Source of the DNA: Victivallales bacterium
Lineage (GTDB): Bacteria > Verrucomicrobiota > Lentisphaeria > Oligosphaerales > Oligosphaeraceae
Length of the DNA stretch: 13,368 nucleotides
NCBI GenBank assembly: GCA_017963875.1
Contig: JAGCTA010000108.1
Location: forward strand, 1 to 13,368
Direction of reading: 5' to 3'
The stretch's first letter is position 1. Every line of letters begins with the position of its first letter. The notes under the pieces are model-generated. The model was given only the letters and a program-made list of their open reading frames with translations. It was not told the DNA's origin and did not search any database. The translations under genes were made by a program, and so were the position numbers. This document shows, piece by piece, positions 1 through 7,479 of the stretch.

Positions 1-1
1 C

Positions 2-856
2 GTCAAGTTCTTCGGCACTACCGCAGAATGGCTCCGCGAAGGATTCCGCCGCACGCCAAACGCGACACGGTACATCTACACGGCCGAAAACGACAACCAC
101 GCAGCCGAAAAACTCGAGGCCGCAGTCGCGGAAAAGTTCCCGAATACGTTTTATCTCAACACTGTCATCGGCAAGATGAGCGACATCGCTCGTGGCGACG
201 CAGTCGCTGAACGCCACCTGACGCCTCTTGCGGCTGGTCTTGACCGCGCACATCTCGTTGAGGAATTCAACTGGATTTTGATTTCCGACGCACCAGGCAT
301 CGAAAACCGCCAGGTCAAGAACCTCTATGTCAAAAAAGACCTGTTCCCATTCGAGTTCGCCAAACTCTATGGCCACAACGCCACGCACTTCCTGCTTGGA
401 ATGCTTGGTTCGGACGCTGGTCTGACCACCATGGCCGAACTCGCCAAACGCCCAGACCTCGTCGCCATCGGCCATGATGCGTTCATCAACGAATCAGGCG
501 TTGCGCTTTGCAAAAAATACGCAGGCATTGATGACATGTTCACCACTGATGGCATGAAAAAATATGCAGAGGGATTGATTGCCCGAATGCAGAATCCATA
601 TCTCTCGGATGCCATTGACCGTGTCATCCGCGATATTCCACGCAAACTCTCCTGGGACGACCGCACCATCGGCACCATGCGCCTCGCCCTCTCACAGGGC
701 GTCAAGCCTGTGAATTTCGCCAAAGGTGCTATTCTAGCCGCCAAGCGCGAATTCGGCGATTCACCTGATGCCATCCGCAAAGGCCTTCTGGAATTGTGGC
801 AAAAGAATGCCGATGACGCTGAAGCGAAAGAAGTCCTCTCTTATATTCTCGGTTGA
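2..856 (+). CDS. Mannitol dehydrogenase family protein (mannitol-1-phosphate 5-dehydrogenase-like), 5'-partial
   Basis: The reading frame is open from base 2 and ends at TGA 854-856, giving 284 visible residues. The Rossmann NAD-binding start of the protein lies outside the window. Members of this polyol dehydrogenase family interconvert fructose-6-P and mannitol-1-P, or fructose and mannitol, with NAD(H) in the cytoplasm. The motif KLYGHNATH supplies the family's Lys-Asn-His catalytic set, at visible residues K121, N126 and H129. Further on, RMQNPYLSDAIDRV followed by RKLSWDDR closely matches the C-terminal helical domain of MtlD-type enzymes. YTAENDNHAAEKL near the visible start corresponds to the end of the nucleotide-binding domain. 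A terminator-like hairpin follows 15 bases after the stop, so this gene probably ends its own transcript. The family is secure. Whether the substrate is phosphorylated cannot be told from this fragment. Confidence 0.85.
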   Translation, partial: VKFFGTTAEWLREGFRRTPNATRYIYTAENDNHAAEKLEAAVAEKFPNTFYLNTVIGKMSDIARGDAVAERHLTPLAAGLDRAHLVEEFNWILISDAPGIENRQVKNLYVKKDLFPFEFAKLYGHNATHFLLGMLGSDAGLTTMAELAKRPDLVAIGHDAFINESGVALCKKYAGIDDMFTTDGMKKYAEGLIARMQNPYLSDAIDRVIRDIPRKLSWDDRTIGTMRLALSQGVKPVNFAKGAILAAKREFGDSPDAIRKGLLELWQKNADDAEAKEVLSYILG

Positions 857-871
857 TTTTACTATATTCTC

Positions 872-919
872 TCCGTCCGTAATGTCTCCTGTTATTGCAT
901 TGCGGACGGACAGTTTTTT
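872..919 (+). terminator. Rho-independent terminator-like hairpin between the dehydrogenase gene and leuA
   Basis: TCCGTCCGTAAT (872-883) pairs with ATTGCGGACGGA (899-910) in a 12-bp stem with a single G-T wobble and a 15-nt loop. It is followed by CAG and six T (914-919), the classical intrinsic terminator layout. It most simply ends transcription of the upstream dehydrogenase gene. The T-tract stops only five bases before the leuA ATG at 925, so the hairpin fills the whole space where a leuA leader and ribosome binding site would be. It might therefore also control leuA by attenuation or by masking initiation. Confidence 0.75.
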
Positions 920-924
920 GTCCC

Positions 925-2604
925 ATGAGCGGTTCTCCACATTTTGCCAAACCATCTCCGCCATCCAACCCAAGAAGACGCTGGCCGAGCAAAACCATTC
1001 GCAAGGCTCCCCGTTGGTGCGCCGTGGATTTGCGTGATGGCAACCAGGCACTTCCAAAACCCATGTCACCAGAGCAGAAACTGGAGTATTTTCGGCTTCT
1101 GACCGACATTGGGTTCAAGGAAATCGAGGTCGGATTTCCAGCGGCCTCGCAGGATGAATGGCTGTTCTGCCGAGAACTCATCGAAAAGAACCTGATTCCA
1201 GACGATGTCACCATCTCCGTGCTCACACAGGCACGCCCACATATCATCCGCAAGACAATGGAAGCCATCCGAGGTGCCAAGCACGCCACCATTCACCTCT
1301 ACATTGCCACAAGCCAACTCTTTTCGCAGTTCGTACTAAAACACTCACGCCAGCAAATCCGAGACATGGTCCTTGCGTCAGTCAGAATCATCAAGCGAAT
1401 TGCTCAGAAAAACGGACAGGAAGTTGGCTTCGAGTTTTCTCCAGAAGAATTTACCGACAGCAACATGGATTTTATCGTGGAACTCTGCGATAGCGTTGTC
1501 GATGAATGGAATCCGAAATCAGCGGAAAAAGTCATCATCAATCTACCTGAAACTGTTGAACGCACTCTTCCAATGGGCTATGCGGACATGATTGAGACAT
1601 TCTGCAGACGCGCACGCAACCGCCGCAAAATGGTCGTGTCCCTTCATGCGCACAATGACATGGGCTCTGCTGTTGCCGACACAGAATTGGCGTTGCAGGC
1701 TGGCGGAGAACGTGTGGAAGGAACCCTCTTCGGCCATGGCGAACGGGCGGGCAACACCGACCTTGTCATTCTTGCCCTGAATCTCCAGTACATCGGCATT
1801 GAAACGGGACTCGATTTCTCGAATCTGGAACGTCTTTCAGACAAGGTGACCGAATTAACCGACATGACAGTGCCTGTCCGACAGCCATACGCAGGCGAAC
1901 TCGCCTTCACGGCTTTTGCTGGGTCCCATCAGGACGCCATCAACAAATGCCTTGCCAAAGAAGAGGCCATCCACCGTCGTTTCCATGGCTGGAAAATGCC
2001 GTATCTCCACATCGATCCTGCTGTCATTGGCAGACGATACCAAGATTTCATCCGTATCACAAGCCAGTCTGGAAAAGGCGGCATCGACCATATCCTCAAA
2101 AACGCATACGGAGTCAATTTACCTAGAGCGCTTCTTGTCGAACTTGCGGAAGTCGTTCAGATGCGCATTGACAGCAACGATGAACGTGAATATACCCCGC
2201 AGGAAATATGGAATATATTCCTTCAGGAATATGTCCGACAGGATACACCTTTGCAGTTGATGAACTTTTGGCCTCGGCCTGACGCCCATGACCCGACACT
2301 CATCCACGCAGAAGTGCATATCGTATTCAACGGCGAGAAACGTGTTCTCAACGATTCGGGTCATGGCCCTGTCGCCGCATTCGCGGCTGCGCTCCGCCAA
2401 CTTGACCTGCCAGCATTCCTCCTAGTTTCATACGAGGAACGCGCCATCGGCACAACAGTCAACGCCCAATCCATCACCATTGTCAAACTTACAGACAGCA
2501 ATGAAGTGGCGACATGGGGCGTCGGCTTCGGGGCAAATATCGTCCAAGGTGCCTGCCAGGCCATCATCTCTGGCATCAACAGAATGATGACGCACAAAAA
2601 CTGA
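925..2604 (+). CDS. leuA: 2-isopropylmalate synthase, long (type 2) form
   Basis: This is the first committed enzyme of leucine synthesis: it condenses acetyl-CoA with 2-oxoisovalerate to give 2-isopropylmalate in the cytoplasm. The 559-residue product has the length of the yeast/actinobacterial-type LeuA. DLRDGNQAL (residues 35-43) carries the substrate- and metal-binding Arg-Asp. The HxH metal site is H241 and H243 in LHAHNDMGS, and N277 lies in GERAGNTDL; together these are the TIM-barrel active site. Roughly the last 130 residues form the regulatory domain where leucine feedback acts in this family (it contains FNGEKRVLNDSGHGP and GTTVNAQS). I chose ATG 925 because the N-terminus (KPSPPSNPRRRWPSKTI) then aligns with family members. 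A TTG at 895 would lie inside the terminator-like stem. No Shine-Dalgarno sequence is visible, only a T-tract. The transporter gene follows after 34 bases. Confidence 0.95.
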   Translation: MSGSPHFAKPSPPSNPRRRWPSKTIRKAPRWCAVDLRDGNQALPKPMSPEQKLEYFRLLTDIGFKEIEVGFPAASQDEWLFCRELIEKNLIPDDVTISVLTQARPHIIRKTMEAIRGAKHATIHLYIATSQLFSQFVLKHSRQQIRDMVLASVRIIKRIAQKNGQEVGFEFSPEEFTDSNMDFIVELCDSVVDEWNPKSAEKVIINLPETVERTLPMGYADMIETFCRRARNRRKMVVSLHAHNDMGSAVADTELALQAGGERVEGTLFGHGERAGNTDLVILALNLQYIGIETGLDFSNLERLSDKVTELTDMTVPVRQPYAGELAFTAFAGSHQDAINKCLAKEEAIHRRFHGWKMPYLHIDPAVIGRRYQDFIRITSQSGKGGIDHILKNAYGVNLPRALLVELAEVVQMRIDSNDEREYTPQEIWNIFLQEYVRQDTPLQLMNFWPRPDAHDPTLIHAEVHIVFNGEKRVLNDSGHGPVAAFAAALRQLDLPAFLLVSYEERAIGTTVNAQSITIVKLTDSNEVATWGVGFGANIVQGACQAIISGINRMMTHKN

Positions 2605-2638
2605 AACCTATTTTCCAATCCACACCAGTTTTTTCACT

Positions 2639-3559
2639 ATGTTCTTCGGTCTATCCGCGCTAATTCTGACTGGCCTCTCATGGTGCACGACAGGAGTCAT
2701 AACAGGTGACTCGCATAAGAAGGGCCTCTCCATCAGCATGGTGCTGTTTGTCGGATGCATCTTCTTCAACCTCGCCTGCATTATCGCATTGATTCTCAAC
2801 GACGAACTGAGCAACACGCCTGCATCGTCTAACTGGCTCGTCTTTGGCATGTGCTTCATCAGCGGCATCCTCAACAACTATGCCCTTGAATTGACTGCAC
2901 GCATGATGTCCTGCGGTCCCAAGGGCATCAGTTGGGCCATTTTCCAGTCAGGGATGCTCTTCCCGTTTGTCACAGGCATTGTGTTTTTCGGCGAATCGCT
3001 GACATTCATCAATGGCACAGGCATGGTTCTCATGCTGACAGCATTACTGCTGTTTGGACTTGCGAAAGACAAATGCCAAGCAAAAAGCAATCTTCGATGG
3101 ATACTGCTTGGATTCGCTGCCTTCACAATCAACGGTATCCTCGTGACCGTCACCACGTTGCCTTCCTTTTTCACTGAACTTCGGCCCGTATCCCCCATTC
3201 TTCGAGCACTGGGCCTGTCCATCGGACTGGTCGTCGGCGCGTTTCTGTGCGAGGAAATGAATGCGCCTGGTAAATTCAAGGAGCAACTCATTGCCGCCTG
3301 CCGAAACCGTTACCTATGGATTTATGTCATCCTCCAGCAGTCCGTGCGCATCCTCGTCCAGTTCTTTCTGATGTTCCAGGGAATGAACATCATGGCAGAG
3401 CACGGCATGGGCAATGCCGCCTACCCGATCATGGTCATCACCAACGTCGGTGCCGTCATGCTGTACAATATCATTTTCGGTCACGAACGACCGACTCTGA
3501 TGCAATTTCTTGCTCTGGCGATGTGCCTGTTGGGAATCGTGGGACTGTCAGTTAAATGA
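2639..3559 (+). CDS. DMT/EamA-superfamily transporter, about 10 TM segments
   Basis: This 306-residue integral inner-membrane protein is almost entirely hydrophobic helices joined by short charged loops. It has the length and the two-half layout of drug/metabolite transporters such as EamA and RhaT-like permeases. TM1 begins at the start codon (FFGLSALILTGLSWCTTG). Other clear segments include VLFVGCIFFNLACIIALIL, GMLFPFVTGIVFFGESLTF and, at the C-terminus, FLALAMCLLGIVGL. The GIVFFGE and IIFGHE segments, each at the end of a helix with an acidic residue, resemble the typical EamA half-repeat ending. The gene begins 34 bases after leuA, so co-transcription is likely and a role in amino- or keto-acid traffic is possible, but no substrate can be read from the sequence. 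No good Shine-Dalgarno precedes ATG 2639. It may rely on coupling or on the U-rich upstream stretch. Confidence 0.8.
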   Translation: MFFGLSALILTGLSWCTTGVITGDSHKKGLSISMVLFVGCIFFNLACIIALILNDELSNTPASSNWLVFGMCFISGILNNYALELTARMMSCGPKGISWAIFQSGMLFPFVTGIVFFGESLTFINGTGMVLMLTALLLFGLAKDKCQAKSNLRWILLGFAAFTINGILVTVTTLPSFFTELRPVSPILRALGLSIGLVVGAFLCEEMNAPGKFKEQLIAACRNRYLWIYVILQQSVRILVQFFLMFQGMNIMAEHGMGNAAYPIMVITNVGAVMLYNIIFGHERPTLMQFLALAMCLLGIVGLSVK

Positions 3560-3596
3560 GAGCCTACCAGATTTGTTTCTATTACGCGCGGCTTTT

Positions 3597-3686
3597 ATGA
3601 GACACATGTGACCCTTAGGACACTTGTGACTTCTTCCACAGACAATGCATCTGTCCCATTTGTCACACATGTCCCATCATTCGCAT
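3597..3686. repeat. Two opposed arrays of a degenerate 9-bp repeat in a convergent intergenic region
   Basis: On the + strand, four consecutive 9-mers share a register: ATGAGACAC (3597-3605), ATGTGACCC (3606-3614), TTAGGACAC (3615-3623) and TTGTGACTT (3624-3632). On the - strand, 3651-3677 reads ATGGGACAT, GTGTGACAA, ATGGGACAG. The shared consensus is about WTGNGACAN. Because the arrays are opposed, 3618-3630 can pair with 3662-3674 (11 of 13 positions). A smaller ACAGA/TCTGT hairpin (3638-3642 / 3650-3654) sits within the loop. The element lies between two genes that end toward each other (stops at 3559 and 3716), so it may act as a two-way terminator or be a dispersed intergenic repeat. No T-tract is present. 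The stretch 3560-3596 shows nothing else. Confidence 0.6.
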
Positions 3687-3715
3687 GAAGAACGCCAGAA
3701 CAGATATACAAGATT

Positions 3716-4885
3716 CTATTCCAGAACAATCGCCTTATACGCGTCAATCTCCTGCTGCGTCACTCCAACCGACAACAGGAACTTCTCAATTTTAACAGGC
3801 AGCGAATCGCCTGGTTCGCCGTATTTGTCAAAGCCTGGCGCGATTCGCTCGAAGGACGCATATCTGAAATAGTTCCGTGCGGTCACCTCCCAGTCTTTAC
3901 GAAGGTCATCCATCGAAACACCGACAAGCCCGCAAAGGATGAATGCAAGCGTCCCCGTGCGGTCCGCGCCCGCAATGCAGTGAAAGACAATCGGATAGTT
4001 CGCCTTGTCGGCGAATAGTTTGAAATCGTCACGGATACCTGTCAGCCCCGCTGGAGTGAACAGATTGCCATAGTCCATGGAGGAAACATGCACCCAGCGG
4101 ACTGGAACGCCAAGCGGCGATGATGTCATTACGGCCACTTCACCGTCCCAACGCAAATCCAAATCCGTCTTGATGCCAACTTTTCCAACAAAATAGTCAA
4201 TGCCCTCTTTTTTGACGACAGTCTCGCCGATGCGACTCTTTTTCGGGTCAATGCGTTTCTTCTCATCCCACTGCCAGTCTGGACTGTCCAGATTGAATCC
4301 TGCCGAACGGAAGATAATCCCCTGACGCATTTTACGGCCGTCCACTGTCGTCCAGCCACCCATGTCGCGGACATTGTCCACGCCTGGCAACGTAATTTGA
4401 CGCGGCAACAGGTTCTCCGTCGCAAAGACGCCTGTCTCAGACATCACGGTCTTGCCGTCCTTATCCTTGCCGCTCACGCGCCAATAGACGTTTTTTCCTG
4501 ACTGGAAATTGCAGACCATCGCGCGTCTGGTCGCAGTATCGAATGAAACGATCATCTCCTGAGCAGAAACTGTGAACTGGTCATCCAGAGCGAACTCAAT
4601 ATTCCAATCCGTCAATGGTTCTGTCGCATCCCATGTGAACGCCCACGGCACGGACTGGTGCTGACCATAAAGAACGGCACGTTTCTCCTTGTCATTGAAA
4701 TACTCCTTCCGAGCCTCATCAGGCAAAAGCAGAAATTCATGCATCTCCTTTGGATGCTGAACCAAAACAGAATGGTTGACAGGCGATACAAGCGTAATGT
4801 CGCCATACACGGACACGCTTGCAACAATTATCGACAAGACAACCAGACAAAACAGTTTGCAAAGGAGATGAGGTTTTGTTTTCAT
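3716..4885 (-). CDS. Exported tyrosine/dual-specificity phosphatase (PF13350-like) with N-terminal beta-sandwich-like domain
   Basis: The 389-residue product starts with an apparent Sec signal peptide: a KTK n-region, a hydrophobic core near LFCLVVLSIIVAS and probable cleavage after SVYG. Residues of about 30-150 look like an Ig/fibronectin-type beta domain (PVNHSVLV, WNIEFALDDQF, VYWRVSG). The phosphatase domain opens with LPGVDNVRDMGGW, typical of the Y_phosphatase3 family. It contains the CX5R loop HCIAGADRTG with nucleophile C303 and R309. It would remove phosphate from tyrosine, or possibly other phosphoesters, outside the cytoplasm. The start is uncertain. ATG 4930 overlaps the stop of the preceding gene as ATGA but adds a second hydrophobic stretch before the signal peptide. 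ATG 4885 gives a normal signal and has GGAAA about nine bases upstream. It is the last gene of the dciA-prc run. Its substrate is unknown. Confidence 0.85.
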   Translation of the reverse strand: MKTKPHLLCKLFCLVVLSIIVASVSVYGDITLVSPVNHSVLVQHPKEMHEFLLLPDEARKEYFNDKEKRAVLYGQHQSVPWAFTWDATEPLTDWNIEFALDDQFTVSAQEMIVSFDTATRRAMVCNFQSGKNVYWRVSGKDKDGKTVMSETGVFATENLLPRQITLPGVDNVRDMGGWTTVDGRKMRQGIIFRSAGFNLDSPDWQWDEKKRIDPKKSRIGETVVKKEGIDYFVGKVGIKTDLDLRWDGEVAVMTSSPLGVPVRWVHVSSMDYGNLFTPAGLTGIRDDFKLFADKANYPIVFHCIAGADRTGTLAFILCGLVGVSMDDLRKDWEVTARNYFRYASFERIAPGFDKYGEPGDSLPVKIEKFLLSVGVTQQEIDAYKAIVLE

Positions 4886-4926
4886 GTGAGATTTCCAGAA
4901 TTGAAATAAAAATGAAATGAATAATA

Positions 4927-7434
4927 TCATTCCTCAGGCGAGTAGAACGGCTTCACTTGGATGTAGTTCATCACCAGCGTCTCGCCGTCCATGGCGGCGG
5001 CATCGTTGAAGGACAGCATGGCCGTTTCCCTTTCAGCCGTGAAAAGAATGCGGTTGACATTCATGCGCGCCACATTGTGGTTGAATGTGTAATTACCATG
5101 CTTGCGATTGTCAATCCAGACCATCGCTTCGTCGATTTTCACGCCGTCCATCTCAAAATTCAATCCGAGTTTCCGTGGATTGAGACGTTTTGCCTTCACA
5201 TCATCCAAATCCGCCGTGCAGAAAAGCAGCATGTATTTTTTGCCAGGCTCAAGCCCCTTGACCGCCTGCGAAATCTTACTTGCCTTTCCAGACAACTTCT
5301 TGAACACGCAGAAATGGTTCCCTTCATCGCAACGCGGCCAGCGATCCTGAATCGCACGGTTGAACATATCATCAAAGCCGACGCTGACGCATCCTTCCGC
5401 CGCAGCCTGCACCGTCCACCCTTCCAAGCCATCCTCGAAATCGTTATTGCGGATATGTCCTGGCAGATAACTGAATCCATACGCCTTAGAAAGCATGTCG
5501 GTCCGTCCCTCGACCACATAATGGCGCAAAAGCCGCGCAGACCAGCGATACATCTCCTCGTCCGTATAATGCGTCCCCCAGTATCCCGTCGTACCGAGAT
5601 CTACGAAATTCGGATGCGTCGCGAGAAGATGCATCTGCATATCAAGATAATATTTGTAATCGACTTGCGGATGATGTTCGACCGTGATCGCGCCAATCTG
5701 GTTGAAGTTGCCAAGAATGATGCCTGTGCGGTGAGCCATGTCAGGGTAGAAATCCCTTGTAACGGCAAACGGCTCTGTCAGGTGCTCGTCGATAAACTCC
5801 TTGGCCTTCTCCTCAGTCGGTTCCGTCTGCAAATATACCTCGCTCAAAATCTTCCCGCGCCCATGGGACGCGTTCAGGCATGTCGCGATAAAATCGCCGT
5901 GAACAGACTCAATTGTCGGCTTAAGGCTGCACCAAGAATAGATGAGTTTGCTCTCGTCATATTCCGCCTCCTGAAGAGAAAACGTATAGGGATCCAGCGA
6001 ATGCGCGGAATAGGAGAACTCATCGACAGTGACGCCGTCTGCGCCGCTGGTGCCTGACATCGCCTTCGCAAGCCGTTGTTCTACGACTTCCTTCCCTGGC
6101 GAATCCGCCATGTAGAGATTCCTTGTCCAGATTCGTCCCATATCATGGCATTCCTTGAGAACCGCTGCACTCGGTGCACCGCGGTTGAAATTCGTCAGCG
6201 AATACGCAGCCCATTTTTTAGCGAACTCCCAATCGTATATCGGGAAAGTCGTCATGCGCGGCCCTTCCAGAATGGCACTTGAAAGCGTCTCCGCAATCGA
6301 CCTGAAAACGAGCGTCCCCTGAGTGCCAGCCTTGACAATATGCCGCCCTGCCTCAAGATAGCGGAACGCCTCAGAACGCGGCGTCGAGTCAGTAACAACC
6401 ATCGCACCGTCAAGCGAAAGATGACCTTTTCCGTCCTGATTGCGCAATGACAGATAGAACCAGTCATCCCGAGGCAGAACGAGTTCGACCGTTTTCCCTG
6501 CTTCAACAGCACCGTTGTAATATTCGCATGTGAAATTGTTCAGTCGGCGGCAAGGCGTCGCCTCTTCGGGCGTCGGCAAGTCACGGAGACGTACATTGAC
6601 TCTCCTTTCAAGAACGCATTTTCCGCTCTTCCTGTCTATCACGCGGCATTGCAGCGTATGCCAGCCTTGTCCAAGCCCTTTCAGCGGTACTTCAAACACA
6701 TTATCGTCAACAAGTGGAACCTCCACTGACACAAACGTCGAATCCTTTTCTGAGATTTGGACATAGCATTCACTGATTTTAACACCGTCCTTTGGATTTC
6801 CGAACCAGCGGAAACCGATTTTCGGGTCTTTGGCTGAAATGGCATTGAGATTGCCGCAGAACGGCACGAGGCGCATACGGCCCATGCTGATTCCCAGATC
6901 CGTTGGCAAACTGCCTTTGAGCCCTGCCTCGTCCAACGCCTCCATGCGAATGTCAGCAAACTCCATCACGCCTTTCTGGTCACAGGCATAGCAGACAAAG
7001 CCGTAGGCGCCAACTGACTTGGATTCGGGGCAGACAAACGTCGTCTTGTAGAATGTCCAGTCGCTATTTTCTGGAAATCCCGTGAGTCCTTCCTCGGCAA
7101 ACCATCCTTGATTTGTCAGCATAATGCCATAATGAGGGGACTTGAATCCCTTGGTTCGAACCCATGCGCTCAGACTGTACTTGCTGCCTGGTACCATCGT
7201 CAGATTGTACTGGCGAAATTTGTTTTCATATTTCAACATTTTTGACTGATTCAGGCGGACGTATGGCTTGTTCCCTGGCCCGCCTTCCAGTACAAACTCC
7301 GCATACTGGTTGGTTATCCACCCCGACGGCACTCCCCTCCCTTTCATCTTGAAATCGCCGTTGAACACAAGATTCTCCGCCGCCAGGCAGATAGTGCAGG
7401 CGAGAACCATTGCCAAAATCAATAATCTGCGCAT
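4927..7434 (-). CDS. Large exported protein of unknown function with carbohydrate-binding-like domains at both ends
   Basis: The 835-residue product has a clear signal peptide (MRRLLILAMVLACTICLAA, cleavage near residue 19). Just after it, NLVFNGDF...PSGW is the usual opening of a CBM4/9-type carbohydrate-binding jelly-roll (about residues 20-165). A second such opening, NNDFEDGLEGW, begins a C-terminal jelly-roll of about 170 residues. Two more beta-rich stretches lie between about 185 and 400. The central part (about 400-660) looks alpha/beta and has acidic motifs at strand-like ends: DGVTVDEFS (D471, E472) and LSEVYLQ (E532). By analogy with TIM-barrel glycosidases these could be catalytic, but I recognise no named hydrolase family. 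A strong ribosome binding site (AAAGGAGA) precedes ATG 7434. The gene starts 45 bases after the prc stop, and its stop lies just before the phosphatase gene. A role in polysaccharide binding or cleavage is inferred. Confidence 0.7.
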   Translation of the reverse strand: MRRLLILAMVLACTICLAAENLVFNGDFKMKGRGVPSGWITNQYAEFVLEGGPGNKPYVRLNQSKMLKYENKFRQYNLTMVPGSKYSLSAWVRTKGFKSPHYGIMLTNQGWFAEEGLTGFPENSDWTFYKTTFVCPESKSVGAYGFVCYACDQKGVMEFADIRMEALDEAGLKGSLPTDLGISMGRMRLVPFCGNLNAISAKDPKIGFRWFGNPKDGVKISECYVQISEKDSTFVSVEVPLVDDNVFEVPLKGLGQGWHTLQCRVIDRKSGKCVLERRVNVRLRDLPTPEEATPCRRLNNFTCEYYNGAVEAGKTVELVLPRDDWFYLSLRNQDGKGHLSLDGAMVVTDSTPRSEAFRYLEAGRHIVKAGTQGTLVFRSIAETLSSAILEGPRMTTFPIYDWEFAKKWAAYSLTNFNRGAPSAAVLKECHDMGRIWTRNLYMADSPGKEVVEQRLAKAMSGTSGADGVTVDEFSYSAHSLDPYTFSLQEAEYDESKLIYSWCSLKPTIESVHGDFIATCLNASHGRGKILSEVYLQTEPTEEKAKEFIDEHLTEPFAVTRDFYPDMAHRTGIILGNFNQIGAITVEHHPQVDYKYYLDMQMHLLATHPNFVDLGTTGYWGTHYTDEEMYRWSARLLRHYVVEGRTDMLSKAYGFSYLPGHIRNNDFEDGLEGWTVQAAAEGCVSVGFDDMFNRAIQDRWPRCDEGNHFCVFKKLSGKASKISQAVKGLEPGKKYMLLFCTADLDDVKAKRLNPRKLGLNFEMDGVKIDEAMVWIDNRKHGNYTFNHNVARMNVNRILFTAERETAMLSFNDAAAMDGETLVMNYIQVKPFYSPEE

Positions 7435-7479
7435 CGCTTTCTCCTTTCAATAATTATGGAATAATAAAATCAGAATCTC

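Noticed and set aside
895..924. Upstream TTG start for leuA
   Set aside because: The ten added residues would be encoded inside the terminator stem and do not resemble family N-termini. ATG 925 gives the normal LeuA beginning.
367..1292. Antisense frames of 137 and 187 codons over the dehydrogenase gene and leuA
   Set aside because: They oppose two well-conserved enzyme genes and show no domain or ribosome binding site.
3645..3872. Small + strand frame encoding Ser-His-rich repeats (SHLSHMSHHSH)
   Set aside because: The repeats come from the 9-bp intergenic DNA repeat, and the rest is antisense to the phosphatase gene.
4957..6057. 366-codon open frame on the + strand
   Set aside because: It lies wholly antisense to the 835-residue exported protein, which has a signal peptide, domain motifs and a strong ribosome binding site. 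The + strand translation shows no recognisable domain.
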